Source: ASV31 sp965229765
GTDB taxonomy: Bacteria > Pseudomonadota > Alphaproteobacteria > Rhodobacterales > Rhodobacteraceae
Assembly (NCBI GenBank): GCA_965229765.1
Contig: CBDDJT010000004.1
Location: forward strand, 372,001-436,000
Length of the DNA stretch: 64,000 bases
Direction: 5' to 3'
This document shows, in pieces, positions 1-8,839 of the stretch. The translations under genes were made by a program, and so were the position numbers. Positions within the stretch are counted from its first letter, which is position 1. Every line of letters starts with the position of its first letter. The notes under the pieces were generated by a model, which saw only the letters and a program-made list of their open reading frames with translations, made no database searches and was not told the origin of the DNA.

Positions 1-87
1 CAGGTGGCGATGATCTGGCTGGTGTTTCACCTGAACCGTCGGCACTTTGGCCGCCCGGCACAGGGCACCGCCGTCCCTGCGGAGTGA
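1..87 (+). CDS. C-terminal fragment of a probable membrane protein (partial)
   Basis: An open frame runs in from the window edge for 28 codons and stops at TGA 85-87. The visible residues begin hydrophobic (MIWLVFHL) and end in a short basic tail (NRRHFGRP), as at the cytoplasmic end of the last helix of a transporter. The frame is followed 26 nt later by a strong hairpin, consistent with the true end of a gene. The fragment is too short to name a family. Confidence 0.4.
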   Translation, partial: QVAMIWLVFHLNRRHFGRPAQGTAVPAE

Positions 88-113
88 TCCCCCGCGACAC
101 CTGAACTGAACCG

Positions 114-139
114 GGGCCAGGCACACGGGTGCCTGGCCC
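114..139. terminator. Bidirectional hairpin terminator between convergent genes
   Basis: An 11-bp perfect stem (GGGCCAGGCAC / GTGCCTGGCCC) has a 4-nt loop ACGG. It sits between the + strand gene ending at 87 and the - strand gene ending at 155. There is no long T-run on either side, only ATTCGATT on the + strand, so termination strength is inferred from the stem and the convergent position. Confidence 0.6.
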
Positions 140-154
140 ATTCGATTCCAGACG

Positions 155-706
<552 letters not shown>

Positions 707-853
707 TGGCCAATCCCCCAGATCAGTCCTTTTTCGAAATGCTTGTAGCCAGCACCCCGTTCGCTAGGCTACGCGCCGGACTGCTGTTTCGTCAAAGGAA
801 CACTCTGTTTCCAGTTCGCCGCCAGAATGCCACAATTCTCAAGGACCTCGCCA

Positions 854-1462
854 ATGACGGACGATCCCGACCGCCACGCCCAGAAGATGGCCAAGAAGAA
901 GGCCGCGCGCGACAAGATCATGGCCACGAAGACCGAGGAAAAGGGACTGGTCATCGTGCACACCGGCAAGGGCAAGGGCAAAAGCTCTGCCGCGTTCGGC
1001 ATGATCTTTCGCTGCATCGCCCACGGGATGCCCTGCGCCGTGGTGCAGTTCATCAAGGGCGGCATGTCCACCGGTGAACGAGATCTGATCCTGTCGCGGT
1101 TCACCGACATCTGTCAGTTCCACACCATGGGCGAGGGCTTTACCTGGGAAACCCAGGACAAGACCCGCGACACCGAGATGGCGCAGGCCGCCTGGGAGAA
1201 GGCGAAAGAGCTGATCCGCGACGACACCAACCGCATGGTCCTGCTGGACGAGGTCAACATCGCGCTCCGCTACGACTACCTCGACATCGCCGAGGTCGTG
1301 CGGTTCCTGTCAGAAGAGAAGCCGCCGATGACCCATGTCGTGCTGACCGGGCGCAACGCCAAGGACGAACTGATCGAGATCGCCGACCTCGTGACAGAGA
1401 TGGAGCTGGTCAAGCACCCGTTCCGGTCCGGCATCAAGGCGCAGATCGGGGTGGAGTTCTGA
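854..1462 (+). CDS. cobO: Cob(I)yrinic acid a,c-diamide adenosyltransferase (CobO/BtuR family)
   Basis: 202 aa, the usual length for the family. It transfers the 5'-deoxyadenosyl group of ATP to the cobalt of cobyrinic acid diamide or cobalamin in coenzyme B12 synthesis. The P-loop HTGKGKGKSSAAFG lies near residue 35, and the family signatures RFTDICQFHTMGEGFTWETQD and LLDEVNIALRYDYLD are present. Start chosen at 854 (MTDDPDRHAQKMAKKKAARDK), which matches the typical CobO amino terminus; an in-frame ATG at 827 would add nine unlikely residues. No cobalamin riboswitch is recognisable in the 147 nt upstream, and no other cob genes are nearby. Confidence 0.95.
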   Translation: MTDDPDRHAQKMAKKKAARDKIMATKTEEKGLVIVHTGKGKGKSSAAFGMIFRCIAHGMPCAVVQFIKGGMSTGERDLILSRFTDICQFHTMGEGFTWETQDKTRDTEMAQAAWEKAKELIRDDTNRMVLLDEVNIALRYDYLDIAEVVRFLSEEKPPMTHVVLTGRNAKDELIEIADLVTEMELVKHPFRSGIKAQIGVEF

Positions 1463-1684
1463 CGCCAACCGCTGGCCCAGGCTTCTTGTCACCGCCGTCT
1501 CAGATGCCATCACCTGGAATAAGGCCCCGGACAGGCCTTGAAGTCGGCGGCCGCGCTGTGAACGGATCGGCCCGGCCGGAACGATCGCGTGCTCGGGTCA
1601 GCCGAAGGGCTGGCGCAGAAGGGCGTGGAATACTTGGCGGCGGAACCCGGTTGGCCCCCTGGGGCGTGGTGCTATGCTGCTGTC

Positions 1685-2266
1685 ATGGGACGCCGGATTC
1701 CAAACGCGCTGGAGCAACTCCTTCTTGCCTACTCCCTGTTGCCTGCTGCGGCCACGGCAGACGTGCCGCGCTGCTTGCCGATGCACCTCGGCGTGCGCGC
1801 CGTCGAACCACCGCCAAGCCAGTATGCCGCCTTCTGCCAGACCGAACCCGGCGCCTGCAGCCTCGAAGGCGAAGCGACGATCCCCTGGACCGATGCGCTG
1901 CGTGACTTGCTTTTCGCTGTCCAGCGCGAGGTGAACACCGAGATCGAGTTCCTGCCGGATTGGGAAAACAGCGGCCGGGAAGAGCTTTGGTGCTTTCCGG
2001 AAAACGGCATGGGCGATTGCGAGGATTTCGCGCTGGAAAAGCGCCGCCGCCTTGTCGCGGCGGGCGTGCCCGGCGCGGCCCTGACCATTGCCATCGCCTT
2101 TCATGAGGTCATGCTCTTTCCCCATGCCGTGCTTCTGGCGGAAACCACGACGGGGACATGGGTCCTCGACAATCTCAACGATGATGTCCTGTGCTGGGAC
2201 TCGGTTCCCTATCTCTTCACGCGGCGCGAACGGCCCGACGGGTTATGGCTCCGCTTTGAAAGATGA
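1685..2266 (+). CDS. Transglutaminase-like cysteine protease (BTLCP, peptidase C93 family)
   Basis: 193 aa. An N-terminal hydrophobic segment (QLLLAYSLLPAAATADV) looks like a signal peptide. The catalytic Cys lies in GDCEDFALEKRRRL, the His in FPHAVLLAE and the Asp in WVLDNLND, the order expected for bacterial transglutaminase-like proteinases (Cys-His-Asp). In pseudomonads this family (LapG) cleaves large adhesins, but this copy is short and no adhesin or LapD is nearby, so that role is only possible. Start at 1685 chosen because it begins the signal-like segment; a frame from 1589 adds 32 residues without family character. Confidence 0.85.
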   Translation: MGRRIPNALEQLLLAYSLLPAAATADVPRCLPMHLGVRAVEPPPSQYAAFCQTEPGACSLEGEATIPWTDALRDLLFAVQREVNTEIEFLPDWENSGREELWCFPENGMGDCEDFALEKRRRLVAAGVPGAALTIAIAFHEVMLFPHAVLLAETTTGTWVLDNLNDDVLCWDSVPYLFTRRERPDGLWLRFER

Positions 2267-2279
2267 CCGGGCACGGTCA

Positions 2280-2942
2280 TCACGCCACCCGCGTCATCGC
2301 CACCTCGAGATATATGGCGGCATAAAAACAGATCGTCGCTGCCAGAACGAACACATGCCAGATCGTGTTGTGAAACGGCAGGCGGTTCCACAGGAAGAAC
2401 GCCACACCCGCCGTGTAGGTCAGCCCGCCCGCCACGACCAGCGCCAGCGCCGGACCCGACAGCGCCTCAAACAAACCGCCGCCCAGCGCCACGCCCGCCC
2501 AGCCCAGCCCCAGGTAAAGCGCCAGGCCCATCCATCGCAGCCTGTCGGGTGATGCGATCTTCAGCCCCGCGCCCGAAAGCGCCGCCGTCCAGATCGCCAG
2601 AAGGAACGGCAAACCGGCGCCACCTGTAAGCGCCACCACCGGCGTGTAGGTGCCCGCGATCTTCAGGTAGATCGCCGAATGGTCCATGCGCTTCAGGATG
2701 GGCAGCCACCTGTCCGTACGGCTCATGTTGTAGATGGCCGAGCAACCCAGCATCGCGATCAGCGTCACGCTGTAGACCGCCGTGGCCGAGACCGCCGCCC
2801 AGTCTCCCCGAACGGTCACCGCCGTCCAGATCAGCACCGGAACCGCGACCGAGGCCAGCACAAGCCCCACGACATGCACCACCCCGTCCGAGACAAGCTC
2901 GGCCCGGCTGTAGCCCAGTCGCGGGGAAAGAAGGATCGCCAT
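2280..2942 (-). CDS. trhA: Hemolysin III / TrhA family (PAQR-like) membrane protein
   Basis: 220 aa with seven predicted transmembrane helices. Family signatures: SDGVVHVVG near the N-terminus, SAIYNMSRTDRWLPILKRMDHSAIYLKIAGTYTP in the middle (shown here as one diagnostic region, about residues 70-100), and HNTIWHVFVLAA near the end, providing the Ser/Asp/His residues that bind zinc in PAQR hydrolases. TrhA is linked to membrane fluidity homeostasis in E. coli; the hemolysin name is historical. It converges on the C93 protease gene with a 13-bp gap. Its start lies directly beside an array of 11-bp-period TGCCGACGT repeats (2944-2974). Confidence 0.9.
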   Translation of the reverse strand: MAILLSPRLGYSRAELVSDGVVHVVGLVLASVAVPVLIWTAVTVRGDWAAVSATAVYSVTLIAMLGCSAIYNMSRTDRWLPILKRMDHSAIYLKIAGTYTPVVALTGGAGLPFLLAIWTAALSGAGLKIASPDRLRWMGLALYLGLGWAGVALGGGLFEALSGPALALVVAGGLTYTAGVAFFLWNRLPFHNTIWHVFVLAATICFYAAIYLEVAMTRVA

Positions 2943-2943
2943 G

Positions 2944-2974
2944 CGCCGACGCTATGCCGACGTGTTGCCGACGT
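2944..2974 (+). repeat. 11-bp-period direct repeats of TGCCGACGT, 5' of trhA
   Basis: Two perfect 9-mers TGCCGACGT at 2955-2963 and 2966-2974, preceded at the same 11-bp phase by the degenerate CGCCGACGC at 2944-2952. The array lies in the 74-bp gap between trhA (start 2942, - strand) and the ThDP enzyme stop (3017). A period of 11 bp places the repeats on one DNA face. A second array with the same sequence and phase occurs at 51643-51684. Its function is unknown. Confidence 0.7.
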
Positions 2975-3016
2975 ATAGCAGCACCGGCCGCAACGGCGGA
3001 AAGCCGCGCGCGTCCG

Positions 3017-4651
3017 TCAGCCTGCGCCGGGCAGGTCCGAACCGGTGGAAAGCATCCGCGGATCCAGCCGAAGCTCTATCACGGCAAGCCCGCCGCTTGC
3101 CGCCGCGCGCCCGAAGGCCGCTGGAAACTCTGCCCCGTCCTCTACCGTCTCGCCATGTGCGCCATAGGCCCGCGCCAACGCGGCGTAGTCCGGATTGGCA
3201 AGCGCTGTCCCCGATACCCGGCCCGGATAGTGCCGCTCCTGGTGCATGCGGATCGTGCCGTAGCGCCCGTTGTTGGCCACGATCACGATGGGCGTCGCGC
3301 CATGCTGAACCGCCGTCGACATCTCGTTGAGCGTCATCTGGAAACACCCGTCACCCGCCATGCAGACCACGCGCCGCCCGGGATGCGCCAACGACGCCGC
3401 GATCGCCGCCGGAAAGCCATAACCCATCGAGCCAGAGGTGGGCGCAACCTGCGTGCCGAAGCGCTTGAACCGGAAATAGCGGTGCAGCCACGCGGCATAG
3501 TTGCCTGCCCCGTTGGTCAGGATGGCGTCGTCTGGCAGGGTGTCGGACAGCCAGCGCACCACCTCTTCCATCTTCACCGCGCCGGGCGTCTGGCGCGGCG
3601 CTTGCCAGGCCTCGTAGGCGGCGCGGGCCGTCGCCGCCAGCCCGGCGGGCGCGGCGGGCACATTGGCTTCGGCCAGCCGTGAAACGACGACGGGCGCGGG
3701 CGCCGCCACGGCCATGTCCGCGCGATAGACGCTGCCGATGGTCGCCGCGTCGGGGTGGACGTGCAGGATGGACTTGCCGTGTCCCGCGGGGTCCATCGCC
3801 TCGAACCCGCCGGTCAGGATGTCGGTCAGCCGCGCGCCCAGGACCAGCAGGCAATCCGCCTCTGCCAGGCGATGCATCAGGGCAGGGTTCGCCCCCACGC
3901 CCAGGTCCCCGGCATAGACCGGGGACCGGTTGTCCATGTAGTCCTGCCGCCGGAAACTGACGGCTACCGGCAGGCCCGCGGCCTCTGCGAAGGTGCGCAG
4001 GTCGGCGGCGGCGGTGTCGGACCAGCCCGGCCCGCCCGCGATGACCAGCGGGCGTTCCGCGTCGGCCAGCGCCCCAAGAATCGCCGTGATCTGCGCCTCT
4101 GACACGCTGGCGTCCGGCATCGCGGCAGGGGCCCGCACCGGAACCTCCGCGACACCGGACAGCACGTCCTCGGGCAACGCCACAACCACCGGCCCCGGCC
4201 GCCCGGTGCGCGCGACGTGAAACGCCCGCGCCACGTATTCCGGCAGGCGCGCGGTGTCGTCCACCTCTGCCACCCATTTCGCCATGCCGCCGAAGAACTG
4301 GCGATAGTCCACCTCCTGGAACGCGTCGCGGTCGCGGTGGGCCCTTGCGATCTGGCCGACGAACAGCACCATCGGCGTGGAATCCTGCTGGGCCACATGC
4401 ACCCCGGCCGAGGCGTTCGCGGCCCCCGGCCCGCGCGTCACGAAGGCCACGCCGGGCCGCCCGGTCAGCTTGGCCGTCGCCTCGGCCATCATCGCCGCGC
4501 CGCCCTCGTGCCGACAGACGACGTTCTGGATCCCGCTGTCGTGCAGACCGTCCAGAACCGCCAGAAAGCTTTCGCCGGGCACGGAGAAGACCCGCCCGAT
4601 ACCCTCGGCGATCAACTGATCTGTCAGGATTCGCCCGCCGTGACGTTCCAT
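3017..4651 (-). CDS. Thiamine-diphosphate-dependent enzyme, acetolactate synthase large-subunit-like
   Basis: 544 aa. It has the three-domain ThDP enzyme layout: N-terminal PYR domain with the activating Glu in CRHEGGAAMMAEA (near residue 50), central FAD/nucleotide-like domain (from about 190), and C-terminal PP domain with the ThDP/Mg motif GDGCFQMTLNEMSTA...ANN (near 425-450). The sequence is closer to catabolic or orphan ThDP-binding proteins than to IlvB. No regulatory small subunit is nearby, and no ilvC. The substrate cannot be told from sequence: acetolactate synthase, sulfoacetaldehyde- or benzoylformate-type activity are all possible. Divergent from the FMN reductase gene. Confidence 0.85.
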   Translation of the reverse strand: MERHGGRILTDQLIAEGIGRVFSVPGESFLAVLDGLHDSGIQNVVCRHEGGAAMMAEATAKLTGRPGVAFVTRGPGAANASAGVHVAQQDSTPMVLFVGQIARAHRDRDAFQEVDYRQFFGGMAKWVAEVDDTARLPEYVARAFHVARTGRPGPVVVALPEDVLSGVAEVPVRAPAAMPDASVSEAQITAILGALADAERPLVIAGGPGWSDTAAADLRTFAEAAGLPVAVSFRRQDYMDNRSPVYAGDLGVGANPALMHRLAEADCLLVLGARLTDILTGGFEAMDPAGHGKSILHVHPDAATIGSVYRADMAVAAPAPVVVSRLAEANVPAAPAGLAATARAAYEAWQAPRQTPGAVKMEEVVRWLSDTLPDDAILTNGAGNYAAWLHRYFRFKRFGTQVAPTSGSMGYGFPAAIAASLAHPGRRVVCMAGDGCFQMTLNEMSTAVQHGATPIVIVANNGRYGTIRMHQERHYPGRVSGTALANPDYAALARAYGAHGETVEDGAEFPAAFGRAAASGGLAVIELRLDPRMLSTGSDLPGAG

Positions 4652-4779
4652 GCCTCATGCCCCTGCTTGCCCATCGACGAAGCCAAGTCTATCCGCGCCG
4701 TGCCAGCCCTGCCAGCAGGGCCTTGCAGCCTGTGCAAAGGGGGTTATGTCCCAGCCCACCACGGAAAAGGGAATGTACG

Positions 4780-5334
4780 ATGGCAGGTCACACGCTTCTG
4801 GGTATTTCGGGGTCGCTCCGGCGCGCATCGCTCAATCGCAAGCTCATCCGCGAGGCGGCGCGCGTCTACGGCGCCGATCGCTACATCGAGGCCGACCTGG
4901 ACCTGCCGCTCTTCAACGAGGAGATCGAGGACACGACCGGCATTCCCGCAAGCGTCCAGACCCTGGCCGACCAGATCGCGGGCGCGGATGCTGTCGTGAT
5001 TTCTGCCTGTGAATACAACAAGTCGATCTCTGGCGTACTCAAGAACGCGCTGGACTGGGTCAGCCGCACCAAGGGCAGCCCGTGGCGCGACAAGCCGCTG
5101 GCGATCATGTCCGCCGCCGGAGGCCGCGCCGGGGGCGAGCGGGCGCAATTCGCCCTGCGCCTGTGCCTTGTATCTTTCCGCCCCCGTCTGGTGCCCGGCC
5201 CGGAACTCATGGTGGCCCGGGCAGAGCAAGAGTTCGACGCCGACGGCCGCCTCACGAACGAGCGTTACCTGAACGTGCTGGCCGAGCAGATGGAGCAGTT
5301 GCGGGCCGAGGCGACGGCCCGCCAGGCGGCCTGA
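4780..5334 (+). CDS. NAD(P)H-dependent FMN reductase
   Basis: 184 aa, flavodoxin-like fold. The phosphate-binding loop GISGSLRRASLNRK lies at about residues 7-20. The flavin-contacting ACEYNKSISGVLKNALDW matches the PEYN...K.A.DW motif of ArsH/ChrR/SsuE-type reductases, with Cys in place of Pro. Start ATG at 4780 has an AAGGGA ribosome site seven bases upstream; longer in-frame openings from 4345 are antisense to the ThDP gene. It probably reduces FMN or quinones in the cytoplasm. The partner is unknown. Confidence 0.9.
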   Translation: MAGHTLLGISGSLRRASLNRKLIREAARVYGADRYIEADLDLPLFNEEIEDTTGIPASVQTLADQIAGADAVVISACEYNKSISGVLKNALDWVSRTKGSPWRDKPLAIMSAAGGRAGGERAQFALRLCLVSFRPRLVPGPELMVARAEQEFDADGRLTNERYLNVLAEQMEQLRAEATARQAA

Positions 5335-5386
5335 GCGGAACGCCGGCCTTGTGCTTTGCGCCCGCGCCGATACCTTGCCCGCCATC

Positions 5387-6193
5387 ATGACCGCGGCAAT
5401 CGGCAAGACCCAGACCATCCGGGATGCGCTGGACCCGGCCCGTGCCGCGGCCCTGCACGCCACGTTGGGCCGCGCGGGGCCGGCGCCGGGCGCTGGCGAT
5501 CCCCTGCCCCCGTTCTGGCACCACATCCATTTCTGGGAACCGGCGCCGCCCGCGGCGCTGGGCCATGACGGACACCCCGCCACCGGGCAAGGCTTGATCC
5601 CCGATCTGGGCCTGCCCGCGCGCATGTGGGCCGGGGGGGCGCTGCGCTTTCACGCGCCATTGATCCTGGGCAAGCCGGCGAACAAGACAACCACGGTCGA
5701 GGACGTCGCCCTGAAACAGGGCCGCAGCGGGCCGCTTGGCTTCGTCACCCTGCGCCACCACCTGATGCAGGACGGCGTCCTGTGCATCGACGAGCGGCAG
5801 GATCTGGTCTACCGCCCGCTGCCGGGGGACAGGCCCGCGCCGCCGGAACCGCCCCGCGTCCCGGCCGACCATGCCGCCACGGGGCCGCTGCGGTTCGACG
5901 CCACGCTGCTGTTCCGCTACTCGGGGCTGACCTTCAACGGGCACCGGATCCACTATGACCTAGACCATGCGCGCGGAACCGAGGGCTATGGCGGTCTCGT
6001 GGTTCACGGCCCGCTGCTGGCGCAACTGCTGATCCATCTTGCCGTGGAGCGGCTGGGCACGGTGAAGAGCTTTCGGTTCGTCGCCCGCGCGCCGCTCGTC
6101 CATACCAAAACCGCCACACTGCACTGGGATGACGGCCGCCTTTGGGTGCGCGCAGGCGACGGTCGCCTGTGCATGGAGGCATGGGCAGAATAG
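5387..6193 (+). CDS. FAS1-like / HTD2-type hot-dog acyl-CoA dehydratase (mesaconyl-C4-CoA hydratase-like)
   Basis: 268 aa, double hot-dog size. The C-terminal motif LLFRYSGLTFNGHRIHYDLDHA (about residues 170-190) carries the R-x-S-x-x-TFN-x-HRIHYD signature of the HTD2/MaoC-related hydratases, which add or remove water on enoyl-CoA-type substrates. Close family members include mesaconyl-C4-CoA hydratase of the 3-hydroxypropionate cycle, but no other gene of that cycle is present here, so the substrate is open. Follows the FMN reductase by 52 bp and converges with the FAD oxidoreductase. Confidence 0.8.
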   Translation: MTAAIGKTQTIRDALDPARAAALHATLGRAGPAPGAGDPLPPFWHHIHFWEPAPPAALGHDGHPATGQGLIPDLGLPARMWAGGALRFHAPLILGKPANKTTTVEDVALKQGRSGPLGFVTLRHHLMQDGVLCIDERQDLVYRPLPGDRPAPPEPPRVPADHAATGPLRFDATLLFRYSGLTFNGHRIHYDLDHARGTEGYGGLVVHGPLLAQLLIHLAVERLGTVKSFRFVARAPLVHTKTATLHWDDGRLWVRAGDGRLCMEAWAE

Positions 6194-6200
6194 GCGCCGG

Positions 6201-7223
6201 TCACAGGCTGGCCTCGACGCGAAACGCCTCGGGGATCGCGTCGCGCCCGCCCAGGACCAGGTCCGCCAGAAGACCGGCGCAGGCGGGCGCCATCGCCAGC
6301 CCGATCTTGAAGCCGCCGTTGGCGATGTAGCGGCCCGGGCGGCCCGGCCATGGCCCCAGCATCGGCGCCCGGCTGCGCGCGCGCGGACGCACCCCGGCCC
6401 AGCGCGCCAGCACCGGGGCCCCGGCCAGATCCGGGCAATGGACAACGGCCCTTGCAATCACGTCGTCCAGCAACCCATCGGTCGCGGTTGCGTCCAAGAA
6501 CTCCCTTTCCGAGGTCGAGCCGACGGCCACCGTGCCATCGGCATGGGGCACGACATGCGCGCCATCGGCAAAGACCTGTGGCGCGTCCCGCCGGTCCAGC
6601 CCGAAGACCGCCGCCTGACCCTTGACCCCGGTACCCGCCGGGCGCCCCGTGTCCGCCGCCAGGGCAACAAGCCCCGCATGGCCCGTCGCGTCGATCACGG
6701 CGCCGGCCTCGGCGCCCTCGCCGATCACGATCTCGCCGCCCAGGTCGCGGATCGCTCCGGCAAGGCTGTGGCAGGCGGCGCGCGGGGCGATCCTGGCCGT
6801 CAGCGTGTCATGGATCAGCCAGCCCGTTGGGCTGACCGGCCCCCATCCCGCCTTGGCCCGGACCACGCGCCACTCTGCCCGGTCCTGCCAAAGCTCTGCC
6901 GCGGACGCCGCGCGGGCGCGTGCCAGCGACAGGGCGCGGTCGTCCGCAACCGGTTGCAACCGGCCCAGCCGGGCATAGCCCGAGGAGATGCCGGACCGCG
7001 CGTCGACCCCAGCCCAGTAGGCCCCGGCATCCAGGAGGGCCGCCAGCTGGAACGCCTTCTTGGCGTTCCAGGCGTCGGGGGTGTGCGGGGCAAGCGCGCC
7101 GACGACCCCGCCCGAGGCACCGGCCGCGATGCCCGCGGTGTCGATCACCCGCACCTTGGCCCCGCGCAAGCTGCAAGCATGGGCACAGGCCAGCCCGAAG
7201 ATCCCCGCCCCGCGCACCGTCAC
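6201..7223 (-). CDS. FAD-dependent oxidoreductase (DAAO fold), possible MnmC(o)-type tRNA-modifying oxidase
   Basis: 340 aa. N-terminal FAD-binding GAGIFGLACAHACSLRGAKVRVID (GxGxxG), followed by GIAAGASGGVVGALAPHTPD, which resembles the ASGxxxGxxxP region of MnmC/DadA proteins; the C-terminal NGGFKIGLAMAP is the usual second FAD contact. Start is GTG at 7223, preceded by AAGGA at five bases. It diverges from mnmD with 66 bp between starts. In gammaproteobacteria MnmD and this oxidase are one polypeptide (MnmC), so this gene may supply the missing demodifying half. It could also be a glycine/D-amino-acid oxidase. Confidence 0.8.
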   Translation of the reverse strand: MTVRGAGIFGLACAHACSLRGAKVRVIDTAGIAAGASGGVVGALAPHTPDAWNAKKAFQLAALLDAGAYWAGVDARSGISSGYARLGRLQPVADDRALSLARARAASAAELWQDRAEWRVVRAKAGWGPVSPTGWLIHDTLTARIAPRAACHSLAGAIRDLGGEIVIGEGAEAGAVIDATGHAGLVALAADTGRPAGTGVKGQAAVFGLDRRDAPQVFADGAHVVPHADGTVAVGSTSEREFLDATATDGLLDDVIARAVVHCPDLAGAPVLARWAGVRPRARSRAPMLGPWPGRPGRYIANGGFKIGLAMAPACAGLLADLVLGGRDAIPEAFRVEASL

Positions 7224-7289
7224 GTCGATCCTTGCCAATTGGCAGCCCCTTTCGCATTCTCCTGCGTCCGGAACGTCATAGGACGCGGC

Positions 7290-7970
7290 ATGACAAAGGA
7301 CCAGAAAGAGCCGGTGGACTGGCGCGACGGCGTGCCGGTTTCCCCGCGCTTCGCCGATCCCTACTATTCGCTGGAAAACGGCCTGTCCGAGACACGCCAC
7401 GTCTTTCTCGACGGCAACGACCTGCCGGCGCGCTTTCGCCCCGGCTTTCACATCGCCGAACTGGGCTTCGGTACGGGGCTGAACATGGCCGCGGCGCTGA
7501 TCGCGTGGCGCGATGCCGGGGTGCCCGGGCCGTTGCGGTTCACCAGTCTTGAGGCGTTCCCGCTGACCGCGCCCGACATCGAGACCGCGCTGGCGGCCTT
7601 TCCGCAGGCGCTGGAGGCCGCGCGCCCCGTCCTTGGCCCCTGGGCCGAGGGACACCGCCTGATCCGAACCCCGGAGCTGATCCTGCACGTGATCGAGGGC
7701 GATGCGCGCGACACGCTGCCCGGCTGGGACGGCAGGGCGGACGCGTGGTTCCTTGACGGCTTTGCCCCGGCCCGCAACCCAGAGCTTTGGGACCCCGCGC
7801 TCTTGCGGCAGGTCGCGCGCCACACCGCCCCGGGGGGCACCGCCGCCACCTATACCGCCGCCGGGCACGTGCGCCGCGCTCTCGGTGATGCAGGATTTGA
7901 CGTTGCCCGCGTGCCGGGCTACGGGCGGAAACGGCACATGACCCGTGCCCTCCTTCGGTCCGTTCCATGA
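7290..7970 (+). CDS. mnmD: tRNA (mnm5s2U34)-methyltransferase MnmD
   Basis: 226 aa, the length of stand-alone MnmD. It makes mnm5s2U at the tRNA wobble position from nm5s2U using SAM. SAM-binding motif AELGFGTGLNMAAAL near residue 55; catalytic-region motif WFLDGFAPARNPELWDPALL near 155 (the DGF(A/S)P motif of MnmC methyltransferase domains). Its stop overlaps the next start by four bases (ATGA). In E. coli the same domain is fused to the oxidase domain; here the candidate partner is divergent. Confidence 0.9.
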   Translation: MTKDQKEPVDWRDGVPVSPRFADPYYSLENGLSETRHVFLDGNDLPARFRPGFHIAELGFGTGLNMAAALIAWRDAGVPGPLRFTSLEAFPLTAPDIETALAAFPQALEAARPVLGPWAEGHRLIRTPELILHVIEGDARDTLPGWDGRADAWFLDGFAPARNPELWDPALLRQVARHTAPGGTAATYTAAGHVRRALGDAGFDVARVPGYGRKRHMTRALLRSVP

Positions 7971-8839
7971 CACAACAGAACACCCGCCTTGGCATCGGCC
8001 TGATGGTGCTGACCACGATGATCTTCGCCGCGCAGGACGCGATCTCGCGCCACCTGGCGGGCGAGTACAACGTGCTGATGGTGGTGATGATCCGCTACTG
8101 GTTCTTCGCCGCCTTCGTCATCGCCGTGGCAAGCCGCAAGGCCGGCGGCCTCCGCCGCGCGGCGGCGACGGATCAGCCGCTTCTGCAGGGCTTTCGCGGC
8201 CTGCTCCTGGCGCTGGAGATCTGCGTGACGGTGGTGGCCTTCGTGCTTCTCGGGCTGGTCGAGACACATGCGGTCTTTGCCTGCTACCCGCTCCTGATTG
8301 CGGCCCTTTCCGGCCCGGTGCTGGGAGAGCGCGTCGGCTGGCGGCGCTGGACGGCGATCGGCGTCGGCTTCGTCGGAATGCTGGTGATCCTGCAACCGGG
8401 GGTCAAGGTGTTCTCGCCCGCCGCGCTGGTGCCGCTGGCCGCGGCGCTCATGTTCGCGCTGTATGGGCTTCTGACGCGCTATGCAGCCCGGCGCGACAGT
8501 GCCGCGACAAGCTTTTTCTGGACCGGCACGGTGGGCGCCGTCGCCATGACCGCCATCGGCATCTGGTTCTGGGAGCCGATGACGGGCCCCGACTGGGCGT
8601 GGATGGCGCTTTTGTGCGTCACGGGCGCATCGGGGCATTTCGCGCTGATAAAGACCTACGAGGTGGCAGAGGCCAGCGCGGTGCAGCCCTTTGCATATCT
8701 CCAGCTCGTCTTCGTCACCGCGATCGGCCTGCTGGTCTTTGGCGAGACGCTGGAACCCAACGTCGCCATCGGCGCCACGATCGTCGTGGCGGCCGGCATC
8801 TTCACCCTTCTGCGGGCCCGCAAGGCCGCCACGGGCTAG
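7967..8839 (+). CDS. DMT-superfamily (EamA) transporter
   Basis: 290 aa with about ten hydrophobic helices and two EamA repeats. The first begins LGIGLMVLTTMIFAAQDAISRHLAG; the second begins near residue 150. Such proteins export metabolites or amino acids; the substrate is not predictable. Translationally coupled to mnmD (ATGA overlap). Its TAG shares the palindromic CTAG with the stop of the convergent lytic transglycosylase. Confidence 0.9.
   Translation: MTQQNTRLGIGLMVLTTMIFAAQDAISRHLAGEYNVLMVVMIRYWFFAAFVIAVASRKAGGLRRAAATDQPLLQGFRGLLLALEICVTVVAFVLLGLVETHAVFACYPLLIAALSGPVLGERVGWRRWTAIGVGFVGMLVILQPGVKVFSPAALVPLAAALMFALYGLLTRYAARRDSAATSFFWTGTVGAVAMTAIGIWFWEPMTGPDWAWMALLCVTGASGHFALIKTYEVAEASAVQPFAYLQLVFVTAIGLLVFGETLEPNVAIGATIVVAAGIFTLLRARKAATG

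Noticed and set aside
707..853. Cobalamin riboswitch before cobO
   Set aside because: The gap is short and lacks the B12-box and the expected stem pattern.
3351..4658. 435-codon frame on the same strand as the ThDP enzyme
   Set aside because: A +1 shadow of the ThDP gene, with Arg-rich composition.
6129..7970. 613-codon open frame on the + strand, in frame with MnmD
   Set aside because: Up to 7290 it is antisense to the FAD oxidoreductase and has Arg/Pro/Gly-rich low-complexity composition; MnmD itself begins at 7290.
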